The notes under the pieces were generated by a model, which worked only from the letters and a program-made list of their open reading frames with translations, searched no databases and was not told the DNA's origin. Below, one piece after another: positions 1-6,673 of a DNA stretch of 18,139 nucleotides. A program made the translations under genes and the position numbers. Position 1 is the stretch's first letter; the number at the start of each line of letters is the position of its first letter. Origin of the DNA: Spirochaetia bacterium (lineage in GTDB: Bacteria > Spirochaetota > Spirochaetia > Treponematales > Breznakiellaceae); assembly GCA_025997755.1 (NCBI GenBank), contig BNVA01000021.1, positions 1-18,139 on the forward strand. The letters run 5' to 3'.

Positions 1-606
1 TATACCGCTGGTGGTTAAAATACCATTTTCATAAACATTCAACTCACCTCGGGCATTGCGCTTAGGATACTTCTTACCATTGATCGTTTCCGTTTCAACT
101 GTAGCTACTCCAATTACTATAATGCCGCCCGCAGTGCCTCCTGTAGACGCCGAATAAGTGCCGGATGTAAGCTCGGCGCCTTTCCATATATTGATTTTGC
201 CGCCTACGGAAAGCACGCCGATAGTACCGGAATCTCCTATTCCGGCATCACTACCGCCGACAAAAAACTCACCGGACAGATTAAGGATAACGCCGGCGGG
301 CACTATCGTATTCAATTGACCTGGGGTAACGCCGGGGGCTAACAACGTAGGCTCATATTTTCTTGAACCAAAATAGTCAATCAACTCCCTATTACTGTAG
401 AGCGCGTACTCTTCAGGATTTGCCGCCGTCCAGTCGGGGTTAAGCGCAAGCGCCGCGTTAAGCCCCTGCACCGTTGTTACAGGGATGCCCGGCACAAGGT
501 TCTCACCGACATATACGGTATCGCCTGATGTTGCATTTTCGCACCCTGTGAATAAAAATGACAGCGCAAATAACGCTATCAAACCATAGAGTAATTTCTT
601 CTTCAT
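1..606 (-). CDS. Secreted lipoprotein, partial (3' end outside window)
   Basis: This reading frame stays open from an ATG at 606-604 to the left edge (202 codons). The translation opens with a lysine-rich n-region, a hydrophobic stretch (LLYGLIALFALSFLF) and a lipobox ending TGC, so Cys22 should be lipidated. Phe at -3 is unusual for enteric lipoboxes but fits the relaxed spirochaetal form. The mature part begins ENATSGDTVYVGENLVPGIP and then becomes rich in Gly, Thr, Ser and Val, with repeated short beta-like stretches. That suggests a surface beta-solenoid or adhesin-like protein, but no catalytic motif is visible. A strong Shine-Dalgarno (GGAGG, on + at 611-615) lies 5 nt before the ATG. 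The frame was verified codon by codon over residues 143-202 with no stop. The function is unknown, and the family looks like the expanded lipoprotein families of gut treponemes (inference). Confidence 0.85.
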   Translation of the reverse strand, partial: MKKKLLYGLIALFALSFLFTGCENATSGDTVYVGENLVPGIPVTTVQGLNAALALNPDWTAANPEEYALYSNRELIDYFGSRKYEPTLLAPGVTPGQLNTIVPAGVILNLSGEFFVGGSDAGIGDSGTIGVLSVGGKINIWKGAELTSGTYSASTGGTAGGIIVIGVATVETETINGKKYPKRNARGELNVYENGILTTSGI

Positions 607-725
607 AAGTCCTCCATAAATTTTTTTAAAAAACACATAAATGTGCTTATAAGGCACGACACAACCGTAAAATCTTCGATCTTCGAGAAAAGAAAATTAT
701 TTTTCATGGAGGTGTGCCGTGCCAT
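603..725 (-). CDS. Possible 40-residue leader peptide overlapping the lipoprotein start
   Basis: A short frame starts at ATG 725-723 with GGGAG about 10 nt upstream. It encodes MARHTSMKNN..., contains a hydrophobic Cys-bearing stretch (VVSCLISTFMCFL) and ends in TGA at 605-603. That stop overlaps the lipoprotein ATG (606-604) as ATGA, the usual arrangement for translational coupling. It could be a regulatory leader peptide or a chance frame. There is no homology evidence. Confidence 0.25.
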   Translation of the reverse strand: MARHTSMKNNFLFSKIEDFTVVSCLISTFMCFLKKFMEDL

Positions 726-773
726 ATAAACACACTCCCTGTCACCCCTTGATTTCAAGTTTTTAGAATCTCC

Positions 774-810
774 ACACAATATAGTTTGAAGTATAACACA
801 ATATTGTGTT
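774..810. promoter_or_regulatory. Candidate operator: palindrome plus upstream half-site
   Basis: AACACAATATTGTGTT at 795-810 is a perfect 16-bp palindrome. A direct copy of its half-site, ACACAATAT, lies at 774-782, 22 bp (about two helical turns) from the copy at 796-804. The site lies between the divergent lipoprotein and XRE genes, just upstream of a weak -10-like TAAAAT (832-837) for the XRE gene. Autoregulation by the XRE protein is the natural reading, but it is inferred. Confidence 0.55.
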
Positions 811-845
811 CTTATCAATACTTTCTTGTTGTAAAATCACTAATT

Positions 846-1163
846 ATGTGTAAACTTTCAGAAACATCATCAGAAGTACTAGAAAAGAAAATCGAGAGAC
901 AGGCACAGTTCGTAGTAACACGAATAAAAGAGGAACGGGAGCAAGCGCGAATTTCTCAGATGGACTTGTCTTTTAAAGCGGGACTTTCGCAGAATTTGGT
1001 CAATTATATCGAAAGTGGACGGCGGACACCCTCCCTAAACACACTTTTGAAAATTTGCAGCGCCCTAAACATAGCCCCTGTCCAGCTTTTCCCGGCTGCT
1101 TGCGAGGAAGAACGGCGGAATGCTCAGGAGACAATCATAAATCTTGTAAGAAAATATATGTAA
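846..1163 (+). CDS. XRE-family DNA-binding regulator, small
   Basis: A 105-residue helix-turn-helix protein of the lambda Cro/CI (HTH_3) type. After a charged N-terminal helix, the HTH core spans about residues 25-80: ISQMDLSFKAGLSQNLVNYI forms helices 2-3 and SGRRTPSLNTLLKICSALN follows, the usual ESGRRxPS turn. A short C-terminal charged helix follows, with no ligand-binding or peptidase domain. A longer frame could start at TTG 786, but that start lies before the palindromic operator candidate, has no Shine-Dalgarno and adds an atypical segment, so ATG 846 was chosen. No Shine-Dalgarno precedes ATG 846 either, and the message may be leaderless (TAAAAT lies 8 nt upstream). It is divergent from the lipoprotein gene and probably controls itself and perhaps that gene. 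Confidence 0.85.
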   Translation: MCKLSETSSEVLEKKIERQAQFVVTRIKEEREQARISQMDLSFKAGLSQNLVNYIESGRRTPSLNTLLKICSALNIAPVQLFPAACEEERRNAQETIINLVRKYM

Positions 1164-1186
1164 AGAATTTTATCCCTGCGTCTAGC

Positions 1187-2218
1187 CTACAGCCCGTAGG
1201 GGCAAATTGGGTAATGACATTCGGGGCAGGATAGGCATAAGCCGCCGTTGGAAAGGTGCACAAAGTCGGTTTTTGTCATTCGGACGCGGGCGGCAAGGCG
1301 CGGCATCACCACATCGAAAATACCTGCGTGTTTTTTCTTAAACAACATGCCGCCGGGTATTCCCATGATGGGCGTTCCGTCGTCAAAATACGCCAGCATA
1401 AACATTGAGCCGGGGAGCAGCGGCGCGCCGTGGGTTATCACTTCCGCCCCGCTCCGCTTGATAGCGCCGGGAGTGTTGTCGTCAGGGTCTACGCTCATTC
1501 CGCCGGTACAGATGATTATATCGGGCTTGGAGCGGCGCAGTTCATTTATGCCGGACAAGACATTTTCCGTACCGTCTGCGGCGGTAAGCCTTTTTTCAAT
1601 GCTGATGCCGAATTCCGCGAGCCTTTCGGTAAGCAAGGGGGTAAATGCATCCTCAATGATGCCCTTGGCTACTTCGCTGCCGGTTATTAGAAGCCCTGCC
1701 GTCTTTAGTTTGTACGGCAGCAGCTCAAACAGGGGTTTTGTCCCCAAACCTGCCGCTTCCTCCGCCTTCAAAATAATTTCTTCCTGTATCACCAGCGGAA
1801 TAACCCTCATACCGGCAAGTTTACCGCCTGCTTTCACCGGCGAAAGTGAATGACGGGCGGCGATTATGATGTCTTGGATAGAATTCACCTTGTAGAAACG
1901 CTCCAAGTCTATGCGGAAAAGTCCGTCATGCTCGGCAGAAAGTTCAATCTTCCCTTCAACAACCTCGCTTTCTTTCATGCCGTCATTTTTACACAAGGCT
2001 GCAAGACGGCGGGCGGCTTCTTCTTCGTGCAGCATACCCGCTTCTTGTTCCCAAATGTATATATGCGACTTTCCCATCGACAATAGGACAGGAATATCCT
2101 CTTTTTGGACTATATGTCCCTTGCGGAACCTTGCCCCTTTGCTTTTTTCGGGTACAATCTGCGTCATATCATGGCAGAGAATCTGTCCTACTGCATCTTC
2201 AACGGCTGCTTTTTTCAT
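1187..2218 (-). CDS. MoeA-like molybdopterin-binding protein with Cys-rich tail
   Basis: This 343-residue protein has a MoCF-biosynthesis (MogA/MoeA) fold in its C-terminal half. Visible motifs are LITGSEV (177-183), CTGGMSVDPDD (237-247, the TGGxS loop with acidic residues) and GIPGGMLF (286-293), equivalent to the MoeA GLPGNP loop. The tail carries C328, C331, C334 and C339 in a CxxCxxCx4C pattern, which may bind a metal or Fe-S cluster. MKKAAVEDAVGQ at ATG 2218 was chosen as the start because it gives an ATGA overlap with the upstream larA-like gene, has AAGGCGG 5 nt upstream and matches the N-terminus I recall for this family. An 8-residue longer start at 2242 also exists. It lacks the full MoeA domain set and is unlikely to be canonical MoeA. 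Related proteins have been linked to molybdenum hydroxylases, but no Mo enzyme or moa/mob gene is in view. The substrate is unknown. Confidence 0.82.
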   Translation of the reverse strand: MKKAAVEDAVGQILCHDMTQIVPEKSKGARFRKGHIVQKEDIPVLLSMGKSHIYIWEQEAGMLHEEEAARRLAALCKNDGMKESEVVEGKIELSAEHDGLFRIDLERFYKVNSIQDIIIAARHSLSPVKAGGKLAGMRVIPLVIQEEIILKAEEAAGLGTKPLFELLPYKLKTAGLLITGSEVAKGIIEDAFTPLLTERLAEFGISIEKRLTAADGTENVLSGINELRRSKPDIIICTGGMSVDPDDNTPGAIKRSGAEVITHGAPLLPGSMFMLAYFDDGTPIMGIPGGMLFKKKHAGIFDVVMPRLAARVRMTKTDFVHLSNGGLCLSCPECHYPICPYGL

Positions 2219-3537
2219 AGGAACCGCCTTTTTTCCGCCCATAGTCCCATGGCGGGGTTCGGCACAAAAAAGATTTTTTCACCTTCAACATCATTCCAGC
2301 CTAAATTTAATTTTTGGACATCGTAACGCGCCGCTTCTTTTGAAAGGTCGCCCCACTCAAAGCCCACAGACTCGATCTCGGCGCGGCTTACCGCACTGCC
2401 CGGACAGTAGCGTATTGTAAAGCGTCCCTCTCCGCAGCCGTGTATAAGGTGGGCGGCGGCACTCAAATTGCCGGAAAGCTCACTTTCGTGCAGAACTTTT
2501 TCCCGTATAACTGCGCCAGGACGGTAGCCGAACTTGCGTATAACGGCATCAACTCCCGCATCCTCGCCGAATCTTTCAAGCGCCGGAGCCAATATCAAAA
2601 GCTCCCCGCCGTCTGCTATTGCCATGCGGGTACGGTAAACCGCTTTATTGCCAAGCCATGTTGATTTAAATTCATCGGGTTCAAGATAGACAACCATTTT
2701 TTTCAGCGCTTCGTCTAAAAGATCGACATTTACCTTTCGGGCAAGGGAGGCGGCTTTTTCAAAACAATCCCTGCCGAAACCTATAAAAAGCCCGCGCACG
2801 GCGGAGGAGCCTTTTGCTTTTCCTAAAGCGGCGGCTTCCTCCACGCTTCTAGTCCCTATCACCGTCAGCACCCAGAGAATGGGCGGCAGCCTATCTCCAT
2901 ACCGGCGGAATCCTTCGTCAAACATAGCCCTAACAGGCGTATCAGCGCGTCCCATCATCTTTTCCATTCCGAACGCTGCTCCTGCAAAATGACTCTTGTC
3001 TATTGCCTCCTTACCGCCGCAGCCTACAAAAATATTTTTTGTATGATTCGCCATTCCGATAACCTCGTGCGGCACAACCTGCCCTATCGAAATTATCATA
3101 CCAAGGCTCTTATCAATTAACATTTTATTTACCTGAACAGGCCAGTCGTACTTAACCGCCCCGTCTGCGGCTTTCTCTACCCAGTCCGCTTCCAGCCTTC
3201 CCAGCTCAACGACATCATTCCGCCAGTCGTGGGAGCGGAAAAGTTCGGGCGGTGTCGCCGGATACATTTTTTTTAATTCAGGTTGACTCATTGCGACATG
3301 AGTTCCAAGCGCGGGTAAAACCGCCTTTATATCCTTACCCAACTCCGCGCAGCAGAGGTCTGTAAAAAATCCCGCCCGTGAATGATAGCGTGTCCCATCG
3401 GGAGGAATTACAAGAACCTTTCCGCCGCCTGTTTCGGTTCTAGCCTTTGCAAGCGCCTCCGTAAAAATTTTAAAAAGCTCGCCGTCGCCAAGGTCTGCAC
3501 CCTCCCCTCCCGCCGCCGTGTATGTTATGTTTTTCAT
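2215..3537 (-). CDS. LarA-family (DUF2088) nickel-pincer racemase-like protein
   Basis: A 440-residue protein of the lactate racemase LarA family, which racemises or epimerises alpha-hydroxy acids using the nickel-pincer nucleotide (NPN). Key residues line up with Lactobacillus plantarum LarA by motif and spacing. PDGTR gives D47 and R50 (cf. D72, R75). GTH gives H80 (cf. H108). PHE gives H157, NHTK gives K167 exactly 10 residues on (cf. H174, K184 carrying NPN), and H183 lies exactly 16 further (cf. H200). The site therefore looks intact, and an enzyme is more likely than a relic. The sequence between H157 and K167 (EVIGMANHT) differs from true lactate racemases, so another hydroxy acid is plausible. 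Its ATG overlaps the ricT stop (ATGA) and its stop overlaps the MoeA-like start. The cofactor genes larB, larC and larE are absent from this window. Confidence 0.85.
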   Translation of the reverse strand: MKNITYTAAGGEGADLGDGELFKIFTEALAKARTETGGGKVLVIPPDGTRYHSRAGFFTDLCCAELGKDIKAVLPALGTHVAMSQPELKKMYPATPPELFRSHDWRNDVVELGRLEADWVEKAADGAVKYDWPVQVNKMLIDKSLGMIISIGQVVPHEVIGMANHTKNIFVGCGGKEAIDKSHFAGAAFGMEKMMGRADTPVRAMFDEGFRRYGDRLPPILWVLTVIGTRSVEEAAALGKAKGSSAVRGLFIGFGRDCFEKAASLARKVNVDLLDEALKKMVVYLEPDEFKSTWLGNKAVYRTRMAIADGGELLILAPALERFGEDAGVDAVIRKFGYRPGAVIREKVLHESELSGNLSAAAHLIHGCGEGRFTIRYCPGSAVSRAEIESVGFEWGDLSKEAARYDVQKLNLGWNDVEGEKIFFVPNPAMGLWAEKRRFL

Positions 3538-4487
3538 TTTTCCATACCCCCGGAATTATTATTTTCGTTTATGATCCACTGGTTTTCTTTTTTTTCAAAT
3601 TTTACCTTTGGTATTTGTATCTGTCTGCCGTCATCGCCGGACAGCCTGACCATTCCTACAACTATATTGATTTCGATCACCTTCCAATTTATACCGTCCC
3701 AAAAAATTCTTGTTCCCTCCGGCGGAACAAGATGACGCTGCTCCGCGTAAAAGCTGTGTTCATAAGACAGGCAGCACAATAAACGGCCGCAGGGACCGGA
3801 TATTTTCATCGAATTCAAAGAGAGGTTTTGATCCTTTGCCATTTTAATTGATACGGGTTTTATTTTGTCCGAGATAGTATGACAACAAAATGGTCTGCCG
3901 CATACCGCAAGACCGCCCACGATCCGCGCTTCGTCCCGTATACCCACCTGCCGTAATTCAATTCTTGTTTTAAAAACCGATACAAGGTCTTTTACCAATT
4001 CTCTAAAATCAACACGGTTTTCCGATGTAAAAAAGAACAGTATTTTTGTTTCTTCAAGAAGATAGTGAACCGTTATCAACTTCATATCGAGTTTATGATC
4101 TAGTATTTTTTCTTTACAAATATCAAACGCGGCTTTTTCTTTATCTTTATTTTCAAATGCCCTGCGCAGATCATCTTCTGCAGCCGCTCTTTCAATCCGT
4201 GTTATCCTTGAAACATCGGGCAGCTCCGACATCTTACAAATTATCTGCGCCAAGTCCTTTCCGTACCGTGTTGTTACCAAAACGGAGTTACCGCGTTTAA
4301 GCGTATCGTCGGTATAAGCCGCGTAGAACGGCTCATGCGAGTATTGCAGGCGAAGCTGGTAAACCGTTGAATTAAGCGGCAGCGGCTCGGCGCCGTCAAT
4401 TATATCCGCATCTTCCACATTATCTTCAACAACGGTCTCGTCTTCACTGAACAATTCATCGTCTAGGTTTTCTTCATAATCATCCAT
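3534..4487 (-). CDS. ricT: RicT/YaaT-like PSP1-domain protein
   Basis: A 317-residue PSP1 C-terminal-domain protein. The hallmark region is GGLAVCGRPFCC (191-202), then PVSIKMAKDQNLSLNSMKISG and GPCGRLLCC (231-239). This gives C196, C201, C202, C233, C238 and C239, the Cys set of the YaaT/RicT family. In Bacillus subtilis RicT acts with RicA and RicF in a Fe-S complex that influences RNase Y-dependent mRNA maturation and sporulation or biofilm phosphorelays. Whether spirochaetes use it this way is unknown. Residues 1-35 are an acidic extension (EENLDDELFSEDE) not typical of the Bacillus protein. The start at 4487 has a good Shine-Dalgarno (AAGAGGAAACTT before the ATG). The upstream neighbour is YaaR, mirroring the B. 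subtilis yaaR-holB-yaaT neighbourhood but without holB. Confidence 0.88.
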   Translation of the reverse strand: MDDYEENLDDELFSEDETVVEDNVEDADIIDGAEPLPLNSTVYQLRLQYSHEPFYAAYTDDTLKRGNSVLVTTRYGKDLAQIICKMSELPDVSRITRIERAAAEDDLRRAFENKDKEKAAFDICKEKILDHKLDMKLITVHYLLEETKILFFFTSENRVDFRELVKDLVSVFKTRIELRQVGIRDEARIVGGLAVCGRPFCCHTISDKIKPVSIKMAKDQNLSLNSMKISGPCGRLLCCLSYEHSFYAEQRHLVPPEGTRIFWDGINWKVIEINIVVGMVRLSGDDGRQIQIPKVKFEKKENQWIINENNNSGGMEK

Positions 4488-4518
4488 AAGTTTCCTCTTA
4501 ATAATTCATTCACGCTGC

Positions 4519-5085
4519 TTATTGAAACATATCAACCAGCAAACCGTTTATTTCGTTAATTCTTGCAAGTAATTCTATCTGCATATTTTGATTCATCATA
4601 ATATCCGCAGCAAGTTTATCCAGCTTTTGATCGATTACCTTTACCGTAGTAAAAACATTTCTTTTTTTTCCTTCAAGCGGATCATTTCTAGCCGCGCTTT
4701 TTTTAAACTTTGGCTTTTGCGAGTTGATTATACCCTCATCGTTAACAACAGTATAACCGTTTTCTACAACATAGTTGATAAATTTTTTTATGCTCTCACG
4801 GTATTTTTTTATCTCGTCGGGGAACGGCCTCTTTTTTAAATTGTCGCCCGCGTTATGAACATCATCAAGCAGATTGTTTACAGTTTCTTCGCCTGTTAAT
4901 CCGCGCCTGCCGCTTTCATTAACCGCTTCGCTGTCATCTGCAATTTTTTTTTCAAACAGGGCGGAAAAAGAAACTTTTCGCCTGCCCTCCGCCTTTGTAC
5001 TTTTATCCGGTTTATTTGGTTTTGCGTTTATGTTTGCGTATAACGCGGGGTTAAAAAACCCGTTAGGTGCATCAACTTTCGGCAT
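4519..5085 (-). CDS. YaaR family (DUF327) protein
   Basis: A 188-residue, mostly helical, charged protein resembling the DUF327/YaaR family. The conserved core includes a helix rich in Lys around KKYRESIKKFINYVVENGY, then KVIDQKLDKLAADIMMNQN and a C-terminal INEINGLLVD helix. The family's function is unknown. It is recognised partly by sequence and partly by its position directly before the RicT/YaaT gene, as in Firmicutes. The chosen start is ATG 5085 (MPKVDAPNGFF), 4 nt after the bactofilin stop. An upstream in-frame TTG at 5109 would overlap the bactofilin gene and has no better ribosome site. The N-terminal 75 residues look disordered (Lys/Pro/Ser rich). Confidence 0.75.
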   Translation of the reverse strand: MPKVDAPNGFFNPALYANINAKPNKPDKSTKAEGRRKVSFSALFEKKIADDSEAVNESGRRGLTGEETVNNLLDDVHNAGDNLKKRPFPDEIKKYRESIKKFINYVVENGYTVVNDEGIINSQKPKFKKSAARNDPLEGKKRNVFTTVKVIDQKLDKLAADIMMNQNMQIELLARINEINGLLVDMFQ

Positions 5086-5089
5086 CGTG

Positions 5090-5530
5090 TTACAGGGCTT
5101 CCCGCGCAATTTCGGTTCTATGCAAAACTTTTTTTACAGCGTTGGCATCCTGATATTCGGCTATTGAGCGCGACCATTTTTCTTCATCTTTGCAGACAAT
5201 AATTTTTCCGTGAACAAGGCAGCCCTCGTCAACTTGGATACGCCGCGTAATAATATCGCCTAACACAAGACCCGTGGAAAGTATAACCAAACGCTCGCTT
5301 GCGATAACATTGCCGTAAACAACCCCGCCTATCGTTATAAATGTTCCGCTTATGCTGCTTTTTAAGCGCGCATCTTCTCCAATCACTATTCTGCCCGAAA
5401 CATTCAGATCGCCGCGAAGACTGCCGTCAATTCGCGTAAAACCGCTTGCGTCTATATCGCCGCGCACTTCCGAGCGTGGACCTATAATTGTGTTTATTGA
5501 AAAATCGCGTTTGTTAGCTTTTGCCGCCAT
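5090..5530 (-). CDS. Bactofilin cytoskeletal protein
   Basis: A 146-residue polymer-forming protein of the bactofilin (DUF583) family. The central part, about residues 14-115, is a run of short beta-helix turns with the typical pattern IIGPRSEVRGDI..GFTRIDGSLRGDL..GRIVIGEDA..SGTFITIGGVVYGNV. Flanks are short and polar, and the C-terminal tail after about residue 115 is helical. Bactofilins form filaments on the inner membrane and organise cell-wall enzymes. The gene directly follows, and overlaps by 17 bp, an M23 peptidase gene. The same partnership sets helical or curved shape in Helicobacter (CcmA with Csd peptidases) and occurs in other spirochaetes. A role in spirochaete cell shape is therefore a sound inference. 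Confidence 0.92.
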   Translation of the reverse strand: MAAKANKRDFSINTIIGPRSEVRGDIDASGFTRIDGSLRGDLNVSGRIVIGEDARLKSSISGTFITIGGVVYGNVIASERLVILSTGLVLGDIITRRIQVDEGCLVHGKIIVCKDEEKWSRSIAEYQDANAVKKVLHRTEIAREAL

Positions 5531-6569
5531 TAAGGTTTACCTTACCGGCGTTGGAACGTATATTTAAGAATTTGTACGGGTCTACAACATCGGAACCGAT
5601 GTGGACTTCATAGTGGACATGAGGTCCTGTTGAAAGCCCCGTGTTGCCGATATAGCCTATCACCTCACCCTGTTGTACCCGCTGTCCCGTTCTTACTTTA
5701 AAGGAAAGCATGTGTCCGTAGCGGGTATAAAAGCCGTGTTTATGCCGTATAATCACATAATTCCCGAAACCGCTGCCGTCGTATTCTACCGTAACAACCT
5801 GTCCGTCCGCCGTTGCGACTATAGGGTCTCCTTGACGGTACGTCGAGAGGTCTATTCCCTTATGAACGTAGATTTGACCGGAAAAAGGATTTTCGTTTTC
5901 GCCGAAAAACATTGATATATGACCAATTCCGCCTTTTATAGGCCAGATGTTCGGAACTTCCGTTAAAAGCGAGCTTTGCGAATCCAGCAAGGTACCCATC
6001 TCTTTTATAGGTTCGACGGCGGAGGAAAGGTAGTTTGCAAGGCTCCTTATGTCGTCCGCCTCTCTTAAACGCCCTTCCGCAGTCTCCCTCATATCAAAAA
6101 ATGATGAAAGATCGCCCACTCCAGACGTTTTTGACGGATCGCCCACCGAATTTACACCCAAAGATGAAAAAACGCCGGAAAGCGTAGCCTGAAAAGTCCT
6201 TGCTTCGCGCCATAAAACGGACATTTCATCGCGTAACTGGTCTAAACTTGCCTGCGCGTCCTTTAAACGGCCGTCTTTATTGGCAAGAGAACTGCGGTAA
6301 TTGCTGTAAGATGCCCCATACCATAGAAAAGCAAACAGAAAACCGAAAACCAGCACGGCAATAATACAGAGAGAGAAAAATGTAACTTGAAGGTTGTATA
6401 CTTTTTTTTCTGAGTGGGGGACTAAAACTATTGTGTAATGCCTTTTAAGCGCTTTAAATACCGACGAAAAAAACGCCGCAATGGACTTGAATAAACTAAT
6501 AAAAAAATTTTTTAGATGTCTTATTATGCTGTTTTCGAGTCTTTTGTAATCATGGACATAAGCCACCAC
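5514..6569 (-). CDS. Membrane-anchored M23 (LytM-type) peptidoglycan endopeptidase
   Basis: A 351-residue protein. Residues 1-55 are cytoplasmic, basic and partly amphipathic. One membrane segment spans about 63-85 (VTFFSLCIIAVLVFGFLFAFLW), followed by a periplasmic coiled-coil region at about 95-200. The M23/LytM domain spans about 210-335. Zinc and catalytic residues are intact: H236 and D240 (HKGID), H286 (YGH), and H317 and H319 (HVH). It should cleave peptidoglycan cross-links and is predicted to be active. The start is GTG at 6569, or GTG at 6566 one codon later, with AAGGGG just upstream. No ATG is available before the membrane segment. It is the first gene of a six-gene operon and is preceded by a GCCGATAA box. 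Confidence 0.92.
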   Translation of the reverse strand: MVAYVHDYKRLENSIIRHLKNFFISLFKSIAAFFSSVFKALKRHYTIVLVPHSEKKVYNLQVTFFSLCIIAVLVFGFLFAFLWYGASYSNYRSSLANKDGRLKDAQASLDQLRDEMSVLWREARTFQATLSGVFSSLGVNSVGDPSKTSGVGDLSSFFDMRETAEGRLREADDIRSLANYLSSAVEPIKEMGTLLDSQSSLLTEVPNIWPIKGGIGHISMFFGENENPFSGQIYVHKGIDLSTYRQGDPIVATADGQVVTVEYDGSGFGNYVIIRHKHGFYTRYGHMLSFKVRTGQRVQQGEVIGYIGNTGLSTGPHVHYEVHIGSDVVDPYKFLNIRSNAGKVNLNGGKS

Positions 6570-6584
6570 ACACCCCTTAACTAA

Positions 6585-6592
6585 TTATCGGC
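6585..6592 (-). promoter_or_regulatory. GCCGATAA box (sigma-28-like -10) before the M23 operon
   Basis: The minus strand reads GCCGATAA here, identical to the FliA/sigma-28 -10 consensus, and 15 nt separate it from the GTG start. A TAAA lies only 12 nt upstream (the consensus gap is about 15), so the -35 match is poor. A start about 7 nt downstream would leave a very short leader that still contains the AAGGGG ribosome site. Confidence 0.45.
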
Positions 6593-6627
6593 ATAAACTA
6601 TCCTTTTATCCTAACCTTACTATGCAT

Positions 6628-6647
6628 TTATGTCAAGATAGACATAA
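6628..6647. repeat. Inverted repeat in the pdxY promoter (operator candidate)
   Basis: TTATGTC at 6628-6634 and GACATAA at 6641-6647 form a 7-bp inverted repeat with a 6-bp spacer. It overlaps the -35-like TAGACA of the pyridoxal kinase promoter, where a repressor would block RNA polymerase. No regulator gene adjoins it. Confidence 0.4.
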
Positions 6648-6667
6648 TAGAAATCATTAGCTAGAAT
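6639..6667 (+). promoter_or_regulatory. Sigma-70-like promoter for pdxY, predicted leaderless
   Basis: TAGACA (6639-6644, 5/6 to TTGACA) and TAGAAT (6662-6667, 5/6 to TATAAT) are separated by the ideal 17 bp. The ATG starts 7 nt after the -10, where transcription itself should begin. No Shine-Dalgarno precedes the ATG, which fits a leaderless message. Confidence 0.5.
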
Positions 6668-6673
6668 TATGGA

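Noticed and set aside
786..845. N-terminal extension of the XRE gene from TTG 786
   Set aside because: It has no Shine-Dalgarno, overlaps the palindromic operator candidate and adds residues unlike an HTH protein; ATG 846 is preferred.
1186..1200. CCTAC/GTAGG hairpin at the end of the MoeA-like gene as a terminator
   Set aside because: The stem has only 5 bp, lies mostly within coding sequence and has no T-run on either side.
1248..1853. Long plus-strand frame opposite the MoeA-like gene
   Set aside because: It is a shadow of the real minus-strand gene: low-complexity Ser/Pro-rich translation, no family motif and no ribosome site.
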